A stretch of DNA of 34,191 nucleotides from JBMNKL01 sp050261495 (GCA_050261495.1 JBLNDI010000044.1:1-34191), one strand, 5' to 3'; shown: positions 25,743-33,985, counted from the stretch's first letter. Notes: generated by a model not told the origin, from the sequence alone. A program made the numbers and translations.

Positions 25743-27245
25743 ATGGCGTATTATTACAACGAACCATCGCGGACTTTCTCTGAATACTTGCTGATACCGA
25801 ACCTGACAACAAAGGATTGCACGCCTCAGAATATAAGCTTGAGAACACCGATTGTAAAACACAAAAAGGGCGAAAAGGCCTCAATGTATATCAACATACC
25901 GTTGGTTTCCGCCATAATGCAGGCCGTTTCGGACGCTGGGATGGCAATAGCGCTCGCGAGATGCGGGGGTCTTTCCTTCATCTATGCATCGCAGCCTATT
26001 GACCAGCAGGCCGAGATGGTACGAAAGGTAAAAAAATACAAGGCGGGATTTGTGGTCAGTGATTCAAACCTCAAACCTGAAGACACACTGGCGGATGTCC
26101 TTGAGCTGAAAGCAAGGACCGGCCATTCTACAATAGCAATCACCGAGGACGGGTCTCCGACCGGAAAGCTCCTTGGATTGGTTACAAGCCGTGATTACAG
26201 GGTGAGCAGGACGCCGCTCGACAAGAAGGTCAAAGAATTTATGACGCCTTTCGAGTCCTTGATTTACGCCCAGGAAGGTATTACGCTGAGAGAAGCCAAC
26301 GATATGATATGGGATCATAAGCTGAATTGCCTTCCCATAATCGATAAGGACGGGAATCTTGTCTACCTCGTATTCAGGAAAGACTACGACAGCCATAAGG
26401 AAAATCCCTTGGAATTGCTGGACTCGAACAAAAGGCTCATGACGGGCGCCGGAATAAACACCAGGGACTTCAAGGAAAGAGTGCCGGCATTGGTAGATGC
26501 GGAAGTCGACGTTCTTTGCGTTGATTCGTCGGATGGTTATACGGAATTCCAGAAGGAAACAATAGAATGGATTAAAAGCGAATACGGAAGCAGCATTAAA
26601 GTGGGCGGCGGGAATGTTGTCGACAGGGAAGGATTCCTGTACCTTGCCGAAGCGGGAGCCGATTTTGTAAAGGTCGGAATAGGAGGAGGCTCAATATGTA
26701 TTACCCGCGAACAGAAAGGCATCGGCAGGGGCCAGGCAACGGCCGTTATCGAGGTTGCAAAGGCAAGAGACGAGTATTGCAAAGAGACGGGAATATATAT
26801 ACCTATCTGCTCGGACGGAGGTATAGTCCATGATTACCATATGGCCCTTGCACTCGCCATGGGAGCCGACTTTATCATGCTGGGCAGGTATTTCGCCCGG
26901 TTTGACGAAAGCCCGACAAGAAAGCTGAGAATCGGGAATAATTATGTCAAGGAATACTGGGGAGAAGGATCAAACAGGGCGCGCAACTGGCAGAGATATG
27001 ATTTGGGCGACAATAACAAGCTCGATTTTGAGGAAGGCGTGGATTCATACGTGCCGTACGCAGGCAAACTGAAGGATAACCTTGATATTACCTTGAGCAA
27101 GCTAAAAGCGACCATGTGCACCTGCGGCGCGCTTACCATCGAGGAACTCCATCAAAAAGCCAGGTTGACGCTTGTATCGTCTACCAGCATCATAGAGGGC
27201 GGAGCGCACGATGTCATACTGAAAGACAATGAAACCTCCGTTTAG
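25743..27245 (+). CDS. guaB: IMP dehydrogenase
   Basis: A 500-residue enzyme converting IMP to XMP in guanine nucleotide synthesis. The barrel is split by two CBS domains (about residues 100-220; GKLLGLVTSRDYR and NCLPIIDKDGNLVYLVFRKD). The catalytic loop GIGGGSICITREQKGIGRGQ holds Cys319. The flap region follows with EGSNRARNWQRY, and the ending is IIEGGAHDV. The loop differs slightly from the usual GPGSICTTR but keeps Cys, and resembles the 500-residue clostridial type. CAGGAGGG about 8 bases upstream fixes the ATG at 25743. It is transcribed from the promoter at 25614-25642. Confidence 0.94.
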   Translation: MAYYYNEPSRTFSEYLLIPNLTTKDCTPQNISLRTPIVKHKKGEKASMYINIPLVSAIMQAVSDAGMAIALARCGGLSFIYASQPIDQQAEMVRKVKKYKAGFVVSDSNLKPEDTLADVLELKARTGHSTIAITEDGSPTGKLLGLVTSRDYRVSRTPLDKKVKEFMTPFESLIYAQEGITLREANDMIWDHKLNCLPIIDKDGNLVYLVFRKDYDSHKENPLELLDSNKRLMTGAGINTRDFKERVPALVDAEVDVLCVDSSDGYTEFQKETIEWIKSEYGSSIKVGGGNVVDREGFLYLAEAGADFVKVGIGGGSICITREQKGIGRGQATAVIEVAKARDEYCKETGIYIPICSDGGIVHDYHMALALAMGADFIMLGRYFARFDESPTRKLRIGNNYVKEYWGEGSNRARNWQRYDLGDNNKLDFEEGVDSYVPYAGKLKDNLDITLSKLKATMCTCGALTIEELHQKARLTLVSSTSIIEGGAHDVILKDNETSV

Positions 27246-27359
27246 TGTAGGCCGGCATATTTACCCCAGGCCGTAAATAATATTACAGTAGAAGCAATGG
27301 CCTGCCATGATGGAAGGAAAGGCCAGTAAACCGGCGTGCTTGCCGGCCCGGGGGAAGAT

Positions 27360-28349
27360 ATGCCTAAACTTTTGCTTGCTGCTTTTAATGACAAATCAAC
27401 CGGCGGTTTTATTGACTCCATAGCACGGAGCGGTATTTTAAAAAGCCGGGTCGGATACTTCCTTTTTAATATATTTTATAAAAAGTGGCTGTTTGGCAGG
27501 ATCCGATCGGTTGATACGGTGTCCGGAACGGATATTCTATTGCTTGGATTGCCCATTCCCTTGTCATATCTCCGCCTTATCAATCCTATATGCCTGGAAC
27601 GCAGCATCCTGCGCATATGCCGTGAGAATGAATGCGCGGGGTATTTTGTACCAATGGGGGCGAAAAAGGAAGGGTGCTTCGGGACATCCACAGACACGCG
27701 CGGAATCAGGTCCATAGCTTTCAGGTCACTGCTGTTGCCGATGCTTGAGAAAATATATGCCGGCTCCGGCGCCAGGCTTGACAATATTGATATAGTGTTT
27801 GCCCATGAAGGGGATCACGCGTTGGTAACAGCGCTTATCGGGCAGATCGAGCCGCAGGTGAAATTTATCCGGGTAGCGGCGAAAGACGCTAGGGATATGG
27901 AGGCGCAACTCTCGGACATATGCGATGAGACCGGGATAGCCGTACAAGTCGACAGTGACTATAAGAAGGCTCTCAGGGGAGCAGACCTGGTAATTTGCAC
28001 CGGTTCCGCAAATGGCCTGCGGGGGTGCAGGGTTGATGCGAATACGATAGTGATAGATTATTCGGACGGCGGGCTGGCGGGACTGCGGGGGGATTTTCAG
28101 CACATAAAAGGGATTGCCTATGATTTTCCGAAGGGATTGTATTCCAGGTTGGGAGAAGATGTTGCAAGGAGTTATGAGAAGTCCGAACTGACTGATATTT
28201 TAATGATGCTGAAAACCGGGCTGATACCCGGCAGGCAATCCGGCGGCGATGCAATGGAAAAGGTTTCGGCTGTTTTTAAGGCCGAGGGATGCCGTATAAA
28301 GGGCTTTATCGGAAGGCGGGGGACTATTGTTAAATTTAGGGCAGGGTAA
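27360..28349 (+). CDS. Hypothetical protein with Rossmann-like C-terminal half
   Basis: A 329-residue protein that I do not recognise. It has no signal peptide or clear membrane helix. The first half contains DILLLGLPIPLSYLRL and a Cys-containing stretch near 85-120 (ENECAGYFVPMGAKKEGCFG). The second half has alternating strands and helices: NIDIVFAHEGDHALVTALIG, then ALRGADLVICTGSANGLRGC and NTIVIDYSDGGL, a pattern seen in nucleotide-binding Rossmann folds, though no complete GxGxxG loop is visible. GGGGGAAG just before the ATG at 27360 supports the start; a GTG at 27336 is less likely. It lies 114 bases after guaB, on the same strand, and could be in its transcript. Confidence 0.75.
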   Translation: MPKLLLAAFNDKSTGGFIDSIARSGILKSRVGYFLFNIFYKKWLFGRIRSVDTVSGTDILLLGLPIPLSYLRLINPICLERSILRICRENECAGYFVPMGAKKEGCFGTSTDTRGIRSIAFRSLLLPMLEKIYAGSGARLDNIDIVFAHEGDHALVTALIGQIEPQVKFIRVAAKDARDMEAQLSDICDETGIAVQVDSDYKKALRGADLVICTGSANGLRGCRVDANTIVIDYSDGGLAGLRGDFQHIKGIAYDFPKGLYSRLGEDVARSYEKSELTDILMMLKTGLIPGRQSGGDAMEKVSAVFKAEGCRIKGFIGRRGTIVKFRAG

Positions 28350-28461
28350 GATAAGACAGGGGACGGTTCTATGTCCTGCTCCCCTTGCAACGACCATTGT
28401 CTTGCCCCTTGCTTTATGTGCATTTTGCACAAATGGTGCTTACAATTATACGTGCGGCTTA

Positions 28462-28490
28462 TTGACATTATAGAATATGTATTTTATAAT
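28462..28490 (+). promoter_or_regulatory. Consensus sigma-A promoter for greA-lysS
   Basis: TTGACA at 28462-28467 and TATAAT at 28485-28490 with a 17-base spacer, a perfect match to the vegetative consensus. The expected start near 28497 gives a leader of about 230 bases before greA, unusually long for this gene. Confidence 0.85.
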
Positions 28491-28524
28491 TATTTAGCTG
28501 AGAAGGAACTGTGTGAATTTTCCA

Positions 28525-28572
28525 GGCACTGAAATATTTGACCAGTGCTGTTTTATATTTTATATTATTTTA
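28525..28572 (+). terminator. Possible attenuator hairpin in the greA leader
   Basis: GGCACTG (28525-28531) can pair with CAGTGCT (28543-28549), a 7-bp stem including one G-U pair, with an 11-base loop. It is followed by GTTTTATATTTTATATT, a broken U-rich tract. It sits about 30 bases after the predicted transcription start. A weak terminator or attenuator is possible; the interrupted T-run makes it uncertain. Confidence 0.4.
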
Positions 28573-28725
28573 TATGTTTATGGATTTGTTTGCTCCCATG
28601 AAATATGGAAATAAATAATCCGCAGTTTGCTGCCGGCTCGATGTGCGTGTTAAGCAAGGCAGAATAAATAAAAGCTGAGTGCATATATTATCAACACAAA
28701 TTTTTAGGTAAAGGAGAGGCTCTAA

Positions 28726-29202
28726 ATGGCAGGCAAGGAAGTCATACTGACTTATGAGGGTTTAAAGAAACTGGAAGATGAGCTTGAGCAGTTGAGAGGT
28801 CCCAAAAGGATGGAAATAAAAGAAAGAATAAAGATGGCGCTTTCATATGGGGACATCACCGAGAATTCCGAGTATGATGAGGCAAAAAATGAGCAGGCAT
28901 ATATTGAAAGCAGGATAGCGCAGCTGGAGTCCATGCTTAAAAACGCGAAAGTCATTGATGAGGACGATGTCAGCACGGAAAAGGTGACGGTCGGATCAAA
29001 GGTCAGGCTTCTCGACATGGAACTTAACGAAGAAGTCGTGTATACTATTGTAGGCTCGACCGAAGCTGATCCGGCTCAATATAAAATATCAAACGAATCA
29101 CCGGTAGGCAATGCGCTGATGCATAAAAAAAGCGGAGATATTGTCGAGGTATCGGTACCGGATGGTATCATTAAGCTTAAAATACTAAAGATAGAGAAGT
29201 AA
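28726..29202 (+). CDS. greA: Transcription elongation factor GreA
   Basis: A 158-residue protein that enters the RNA polymerase secondary channel and stimulates cleavage of backtracked RNA. The N-terminal coiled coil begins LTYEGLKKLEDELEQL and contains the functional tip acidic residues in the SYGDITENSEYDEAKNEQ loop. The C-terminal domain has TYNDPLAQYKI-like text here as STEADPAQYKISNESPVG and ends VEVSVPDGIIKLKILKIEK. AAAGGAGAGG upstream supports the ATG. It heads a greA-lysS operon, a common arrangement in clostridia. Confidence 0.97.
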   Translation: MAGKEVILTYEGLKKLEDELEQLRGPKRMEIKERIKMALSYGDITENSEYDEAKNEQAYIESRIAQLESMLKNAKVIDEDDVSTEKVTVGSKVRLLDMELNEEVVYTIVGSTEADPAQYKISNESPVGNALMHKKSGDIVEVSVPDGIIKLKILKIEK

Positions 29203-29250
29203 AGATACCCGGAAAGCAATGTTTTCAAAAGATTTTCAGGAGGTTACCAG

Positions 29251-30744
29251 ATGGCGGACGGTATTGAAAGCAGCCGTGATGTTACTGAATTAAGTGAAAT
29301 TCTCAGGATCAGGCGCGCCAAGTTGCAGGAGCTGCAACAGAGAGGCAAGGATCCTTTCAAGATAATAAAATATGATATAACCCATCATTCGAAAACGATT
29401 ATCGAGAATTTCGAATCGCTCGAAGAAACCAACGTATCGGTTGCCGGCAGGATAATGTCGAAGCGGGACATGGGTAAAGCCGGTTTTTGCGATTTGCAGG
29501 ATCGGGACGGAAAAATCCAGGTTTACGTGAAATTGGACAATGTCGGAAATGAAATCTTCGAAGAATTTAAAAAATTTGATATAGGCGATATCATAGGCGT
29601 AAAAGGAGCTGTCTTCAGGACCCATAAGGGCGAGATTTCCGTCAGGGCGGAAAATATACTGCTGCTGGCGAAATCGCTGCAGCCGCTGCCGGAAAAATGG
29701 CACGGCCTTAAAGACGTCGATTTGAGATACAGGCAGAGATATGTGGATTTGATAATGAATCCTGACGTAAAAAATACGTTTATTACCAGGACCAGAATAA
29801 TAAAAGCAATAAGGAAATTTCTGGACGAGCGTGGATTCCTGGAAGTAGACACTCCAATTCTTTGTACTATTCAGGGCGGGGCTTCGGCAAAACCGTTCAT
29901 AACGCATCACAATACGCTCGATATGGACCTTTTCCTCAGGATTGCGCCGGAATTGTACCTGAAGCGCCTGATTGTCGGGGGATTGGAAAAGGTTTATGAA
30001 CTGGGCAGGATGTTCAGAAACGAAGGCATGTCTATAAAACACAACCCTGAATTTACAATGATGGAAGTCTATGAAGCATACAACGACTACAAGGGCATGA
30101 TGGAGCTCGCGGAGTCATTGATTTCAACGGTTGCAAGGGAAGTGCTCGGGACAACAAAAATAGTTTACCAGGGGGTTGAGATAGACCTGGAGCCCCCATG
30201 GGAGAGAATAACAATGCGGGAAGCTGTGTTGAAGTATACAGGAGTTGATTTTGACGCCATTGCGAGTGATGAGGAAGCCCGAAACGCGGCACGGGCCAAA
30301 GGCGTGCATATCGATGGCGGCGAAACAAAGGGCGAGGTTATGAACCTCATGTTTGAAGAACTGGTGGAAGAACACCTCGTTCAGCCGGTGTTCGTGATGG
30401 ATTATCCCGTTGAAGTGTCGCCGTTGACAAAAAGAAAGCCGGACAGGCCTGATTTGACCGAAAGGTTTGAGTTATTCATAACAGCAAGGGAATTTGCAAA
30501 TGCATATTCCGAGCTGAATGATCCTATAGACCAGAAAGAGCGTTTCCTGGAGCAGGTGAAGAAGAGGGAAGCAGGGGACGAGGAAGCAAACATGATGGAT
30601 GATGACTTCATAAATGCGCTGGAATACGGGATGCCGCCGACCGGCGGTCTGGGAATCGGCGTTGACAGGCTGATCATGCTGCTGACGGATTCATACTCCA
30701 TCAGGGATATACTGCTGTTCCCGGTAATGAAGCCAAAGGACTAG
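29251..30744 (+). CDS. lysS: Lysyl-tRNA synthetase (class II)
   Basis: A 497-residue class II LysRS. The N-terminal OB-fold anticodon domain (about 55-150; VAGRIMSKRDMGKAGF) precedes the catalytic domain with motif 1 around FLDERGFLEVDTPIL, motif 2 FRNEGMSIKHNPEFTMME, and motif 3 GGLGIGVDRLIMLLTDS. The ending IRDILLFPVMKPKD is typical. AGGAGG lies about 8 bases before the ATG. It follows greA by 48 bases, so the two share a transcript. Confidence 0.97.
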   Translation: MADGIESSRDVTELSEILRIRRAKLQELQQRGKDPFKIIKYDITHHSKTIIENFESLEETNVSVAGRIMSKRDMGKAGFCDLQDRDGKIQVYVKLDNVGNEIFEEFKKFDIGDIIGVKGAVFRTHKGEISVRAENILLLAKSLQPLPEKWHGLKDVDLRYRQRYVDLIMNPDVKNTFITRTRIIKAIRKFLDERGFLEVDTPILCTIQGGASAKPFITHHNTLDMDLFLRIAPELYLKRLIVGGLEKVYELGRMFRNEGMSIKHNPEFTMMEVYEAYNDYKGMMELAESLISTVAREVLGTTKIVYQGVEIDLEPPWERITMREAVLKYTGVDFDAIASDEEARNAARAKGVHIDGGETKGEVMNLMFEELVEEHLVQPVFVMDYPVEVSPLTKRKPDRPDLTERFELFITAREFANAYSELNDPIDQKERFLEQVKKREAGDEEANMMDDDFINALEYGMPPTGGLGIGVDRLIMLLTDSYSIRDILLFPVMKPKD

Positions 30745-30757
30745 AAAACACAAAGCA

Positions 30758-30785
30758 TTGAAAAAACTCCAACAGGTTTTATAAT
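30758..30785 (+). promoter_or_regulatory. Sigma-A promoter for the J-like/anti-sigma operon
   Basis: TTGAAA at 30758-30763 and TATAAT at 30780-30785, with a 16-base spacer, lie just after lysS. The leader would be about 15 bases before the ATG at 30806. Confidence 0.65.
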
Positions 30786-30805
30786 ATCATACGGGGGCTT
30801 GCGTT

Positions 30806-31771
30806 ATGGATAAGAAAGAGGCCAGGAAGATCCTTGGAGTGACAAAGGAAGCCAGCCGGAGTGATATTGAACGGAAATACGCCATACTCCTGAAAAAACA
30901 CAGGATGTCCAGTATCAGGTCCGGCTCTCGAAATAACCCCGACGACGAGGAAAACCAGGCCGGCGCATCGGGAGACGGTTCGGCGGGCGGAGTCCAGGCC
31001 GGACAGGGTTCCGAAGCCGCGCACGTCAAGACGTTGAAGACAGAGGAATACGACTTTGAAAAAATAACAGAGGCTTACAATGTCCTGATGGGCTATGAAG
31101 TTAAAATAAAAGAAGAGCCGCCCAGCAGGATTGCCCCGTTGTTAAAAAAGGCCGGCATTGATGAAAAAAAGGCCAGGAATTTTTTATATTACTATAAATA
31201 CCATATCGTTATTGCTATTGTTTTGATTATAGCTGTCGTCTATTTTGTCAAGGGATGCGTAAACAGGGTGGAGCCTGATTTTAATGTGGCATTTTTAGGA
31301 AGATTTAGTTATATTGATGCGACTGACAAATTAAAAGAAATTATAAAGGAAAGCATCCCGACAATTAAAGAACCCGGCATTGACGGCGCCTTATTGTTCG
31401 AGGGAGACAGAAGCGAGCAGCAGTACGCAATGTTGATGAAAGCAACTGTTCTTATCTCGGCGGGCGATGTCGATGTGTTCATATTGGACAGGGCGAATTA
31501 TGAAAAGTATGCCAGGATGGGCGTTTTCATGAGCCTGGATGAAATGGCGCCCAGGCTGGGTATCGACATGGAGAAGCATAAGGAATACATTTTGAGAGTT
31601 GAGGATGACGGGGACGACAACTGGGATAGACACCTTTATGGTATTGACGTCAGGGATAGCAAAGCTTTGAACGAGGCGGGGGTTGCTGGCGACGAAATGA
31701 TAGCCGCTATTTCTGCCGGCAGCAAACGGGTGGATAAAGCCGAGCGATTCCTTGAATTCCTTATGGAATAA
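30806..31771 (+). CDS. Membrane protein with a J-domain-like N-terminus lacking HPD
   Basis: A 321-residue protein. Its start reads ARKILGVTKEASRSDIERKYAILLKKHR, the first two helices of a DnaJ-type J domain. The HPD tripeptide that activates Hsp70 is missing, and about 45 Gly/Ser/Glu-rich residues intervene before YDFEKITEAYNVLMGYE, the last J-like helix. One membrane helix follows at about residues 133-151 (IVIAIVLIIAVVYFVKG). The outer or luminal C-terminal part resembles no family I know; it contains EGDRSEQQYAMLMKATVLI and DVDVFILDRANYEKY, reminiscent of extracytoplasmic binding folds. It starts the operon that continues with the anti-anti-sigma gene 21 bases later, suggesting a membrane sensor role, which is inference only. 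Confidence 0.75.
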   Translation: MDKKEARKILGVTKEASRSDIERKYAILLKKHRMSSIRSGSRNNPDDEENQAGASGDGSAGGVQAGQGSEAAHVKTLKTEEYDFEKITEAYNVLMGYEVKIKEEPPSRIAPLLKKAGIDEKKARNFLYYYKYHIVIAIVLIIAVVYFVKGCVNRVEPDFNVAFLGRFSYIDATDKLKEIIKESIPTIKEPGIDGALLFEGDRSEQQYAMLMKATVLISAGDVDVFILDRANYEKYARMGVFMSLDEMAPRLGIDMEKHKEYILRVEDDGDDNWDRHLYGIDVRDSKALNEAGVAGDEMIAAISAGSKRVDKAERFLEFLME

Positions 31772-31792
31772 AAATATGAAGGAGGAAATGAA

Positions 31793-32104
31793 ATGTCAGG
31801 AGAATTAGTTCTTAATGAAGTATACTTGGAAGATAATACAAAAGTCTCCGTATGCGGTGAAGTAGATATATATACCGCCCGCCAGTTCAAAGAAAAGCTG
31901 TACAATATAGTGGATAAAAGCGAAAAGGATATCATAGTGGATCTGGGCCAATTAAACTACATTGACAGCACCGGCCTGGGAATATTTGTGGGCGCACTGA
32001 AAAAAGCGAGACTGAACGGCAGGAATATCCGTATCGAAAACACGAAGGATAATATAAAAAAATTGTTTACCATCACCGGGCTGGACAAGCTTTTTATGAT
32101 ATGA
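31793..32104 (+). CDS. STAS-domain anti-anti-sigma factor (SpoIIAA/RsbV-like)
   Basis: A 103-residue single STAS domain. It has VSVCGEVDIYTARQFKEKL and the phosphorylation loop DLGQLNYIDSTGLGIFVG, with Ser59 in the position of the Ser phosphorylated by SpoIIAB/RsbW kinases. The unphosphorylated form binds the anti-sigma factor and frees sigma. AAGGAGG is 7 bases before the ATG. It is followed by the anti-sigma and sigma genes, the standard partner-switching order. Confidence 0.93.
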   Translation: MSGELVLNEVYLEDNTKVSVCGEVDIYTARQFKEKLYNIVDKSEKDIIVDLGQLNYIDSTGLGIFVGALKKARLNGRNIRIENTKDNIKKLFTITGLDKLFMI

Positions 32105-32167
32105 TGCACCGCGGGTTTCAGGCATATCGGAATCTTTTATTGATAATATTCAAAAGGAGCGGTTTGT

Positions 32168-32569
32168 ATGGAATCGCAGGATAAAATTTCTCTGGCTCTG
32201 CCGTGCAAGGCAGAGTATGTAAGTGCTGCAAGGCTTACCGTATCAGGTATTGCCAGCAGGATTGGTCTTGACATTGAAACCGTTGAGGATATAAAGGTAG
32301 CCGTATCGGAGGTTTGCAACAGGATCATCTGTGCAGCCGGGGCTCCCGACAGGCGCTATGAAATCATTTTCGATATTTTCGCAGATAAATTAAGAATAAC
32401 ATTCACTTCTGATATTGAAAACATCGGGTGTATATTTGAAAATGACGAAACCGGGCTAGGCATATCAATAATCAATGCTTTTATGGATGAAGTCGAATTC
32501 TGTCCCGGAAACAAAGACTATATATTATCAATGACAAAAAATTACGAGGTGGTATCCCGCGATGGCTGA
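32168..32569 (+). CDS. Anti-sigma factor of the RsbW/SpoIIAB kinase family, with a weak ATP box
   Basis: A 133-residue HATPase-fold protein. The N box is recognisable as VEDIKVAVSEVCNRII, and a G2-type GLGISIINAFMD is present. The segment where RsbW has DxGxG reads TSDIENIGCIFEN, so the first glycine box is degenerate and the kinase activity may be weak. AAAGGAG lies before the ATG at 32168. Its last 8 bases overlap the sigma gene, implying translational coupling and near-equal amounts, the usual design for an anti-sigma and its target. Confidence 0.85.
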   Translation: MESQDKISLALPCKAEYVSAARLTVSGIASRIGLDIETVEDIKVAVSEVCNRIICAAGAPDRRYEIIFDIFADKLRITFTSDIENIGCIFENDETGLGISIINAFMDEVEFCPGNKDYILSMTKNYEVVSRDG

Positions 32570-33323
32570 TTACCAAGAAACAACGGTACTAGACGAATCA
32601 GCCGGCTCGGATGATCTTTTTGAAAAGTATGCCAGGGAACGGGATGTTGAAGTCAGAAATGAAATAGTTAAAAAGCATATGTATCTGGCTGAGATCATAT
32701 CCCGGAAATTTTTAAACCGGGGCGTGGATTTTGACGATATTTACCAGGTGGCATGCGTTGCCCTGATCAAAGCGGTTGAGCGGTTCGATCCCAGCAAGGG
32801 TTTTAAATTTGTCAGTTTTGCGACACCTACGATTATCGGGGAAATCAAAAGATATTTCCGCGACAAAAGTTCTGCAATCAGGATGCCAAGGCGCATTTAC
32901 GAAGCATATCAGAAAGTAAATCTGGCAAAGGACCAGCTTTCGCAAAAACTCGGCAGAACCCCCCGTGCGGACGAAATAGCCGATTACCTGAATATCGGAA
33001 CAGAAACTGTCCTTGAAATAATTGAGTCGTGGAATGCATTCAATTTGCAGTCCTTTGACAGCAACGCTTATGATGAGGACGATATGGAGCTTTATGAAAC
33101 CGTAGGCGATGTCGATTCAACCTACGAGAGGATAGAAAACAAGGATTTCCTCGAGAAGAGCCTCGACAAATTCAATAATGCGGAAAGGGAATTCATCAAC
33201 TTGCGTTATTTCAAGAGAATGACCCAAAAGGAAATTGCCAGCAAGATGGGTGTTTCGCAGATGTATGTTTCAAGACTGGAACGCAAAATCCTCCAGCGTT
33301 TCAGGAGCATGTTGAACTCGTAG
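32562..33323 (+). CDS. RNA polymerase sigma factor of the SigB/SigF/SigG group
   Basis: A 253-residue alternative sigma factor. Region 2 is DIYQVACVALIKAVERFDPSKGFKF and FVSFATPTIIGEIKRYFRDKS; region 3 begins RMPRRIYEAYQKVNLAK; region 4 has MTQKEIASKMGVSQMYVSRLERK, the helix-turn-helix for the -35 box. With rsbV- and rsbW-like genes directly upstream it looks like the clostridial SigB-type stress factor, not the forespore SigF, because the spoIIA operon usually has its own gene order and this set has an extra HATPase gene downstream. GAGGTGG precedes the ATG, which overlaps the anti-sigma stop. Confidence 0.93.
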   Translation: MADYQETTVLDESAGSDDLFEKYARERDVEVRNEIVKKHMYLAEIISRKFLNRGVDFDDIYQVACVALIKAVERFDPSKGFKFVSFATPTIIGEIKRYFRDKSSAIRMPRRIYEAYQKVNLAKDQLSQKLGRTPRADEIADYLNIGTETVLEIIESWNAFNLQSFDSNAYDEDDMELYETVGDVDSTYERIENKDFLEKSLDKFNNAEREFINLRYFKRMTQKEIASKMGVSQMYVSRLERKILQRFRSMLNS

Positions 33324-33350
33324 GGGCGACAGGCGGCAGGTTGGTTTTAG

Positions 33351-33407
33351 GTTTACCGGGTTTATTCGGTGGTATAAATATATAGCGGTCGAATACGCGT
33401 AAACCCG
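33351..33407 (+). promoter_or_regulatory. Sigma-B-like promoter with an overlapping inverted repeat
   Basis: GTTTAC at 33351-33356 and TGGTAT at 33370-33375 with a 13-base spacer fit the B. subtilis sigma-B consensus GTTTAA-N12-14-GGGTAT at 10 of 12 positions. An inverted repeat with arms 33357-33368 and 33390-33407 (CGGGTTTATTCG against CGAATA...AACCCG) straddles the -10 region. The gene downstream is the second HATPase. The match is to a known consensus by eye, not by scoring. Confidence 0.5.
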
Positions 33408-33483
33408 TAAATTCCGGCATAATACAAGCCTGTGAGACAGGCGATGTTGCTGCAGACTTTATAGTGCAGGAGCGTGTTATATA

Positions 33484-33933
33484 TTGAAATGCCTTAAAAC
33501 TTATAACAATGTAATACCGAGCAACATTAATAATGTACGGACCGTAATCGACGATCTGATTTGCAACCTTTGCGATTGCCTGAACGGCGGATTGAATGAT
33601 TCCGTTATATTTGACCTGAAGGTTGTACTGAACGAAATGATTATTAATGCAATAAGGCATGGGAACAAGGAAGATGAAAACAAGTCGGTTAAAATAAAAG
33701 CGGGCATTGCGGTTAATAAAAACCTGTTCATTATTATAGAGGACGAAGGCAGCGGTTATAACTTTAAAGACATATGCGACCGCTGCAAGTCCTATGATGA
33801 AACCGTTGACGTGCTGGAAACCAAGGATTGCGGGAGAGGAATAATGATTGTCAGGGGCTTGTGCGACAGGGTGAAAGTAAATGCAAAAGGGAACAAAATA
33901 GTCATCCTGAAAAGAATAAATGAAACGCATTGA
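33484..33933 (+). CDS. Second HATPase (RsbW/SpoIIAB-like) anti-sigma or serine kinase
   Basis: A 149-residue protein with the complete set of HATPase motifs: N box LNEMIINAIRHGN, G1 IEDEGSGYNF, and G2 CGRGIMIVRGLCD. The fold is that of serine-kinase anti-sigma factors. The frame has no nearby ATG in its 5' part, so the TTG at 33484 with CAGGAG 11 bases upstream is the likely start. Two Cys-containing loops are visible (NLCDCL and ICDRC). It follows the sigma gene after 160 bases, behind a sigma-B-like promoter. It may add a second anti-sigma, or supply the kinase that the weak-box protein at 32168 lacks. Confidence 0.85.
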   Translation: MKCLKTYNNVIPSNINNVRTVIDDLICNLCDCLNGGLNDSVIFDLKVVLNEMIINAIRHGNKEDENKSVKIKAGIAVNKNLFIIIEDEGSGYNFKDICDRCKSYDETVDVLETKDCGRGIMIVRGLCDRVKVNAKGNKIVILKRINETH

Positions 33934-33950
33934 AAATTGATAAAAGCTTG

Positions 33951-33979
33951 TTGACAAAACAAAGCTTGCGTGTTACTAT
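33951..33979 (+). promoter_or_regulatory. Strong sigma-A promoter, probably rRNA operon P1
   Basis: TTGACA at 33951-33956 and TACTAT at 33974-33979 with a 17-base spacer, right after the HATPase stop. The strength and the following leader-like sequence fit an rRNA promoter. The start would be near 33986. Confidence 0.7.
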
Positions 33980-33985
33980 AATAAA

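Larger units (their letters stand above)
28350..28725 (+). other. 376-bp region before greA: REP-like remnant, promoter and long leader
   Basis: No gene is seen. At 28355-28384 is a stretch containing GGGGACGGTTC and TCCTGCTCCCC, resembling the short GGGACGGTTC-type palindromes dispersed in many bacterial genomes. A consensus promoter lies at 28462-28490, and the rest is the greA leader with a hairpin at 28525-28549. The leader is strongly AT-rich after the hairpin. Confidence 0.6.
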
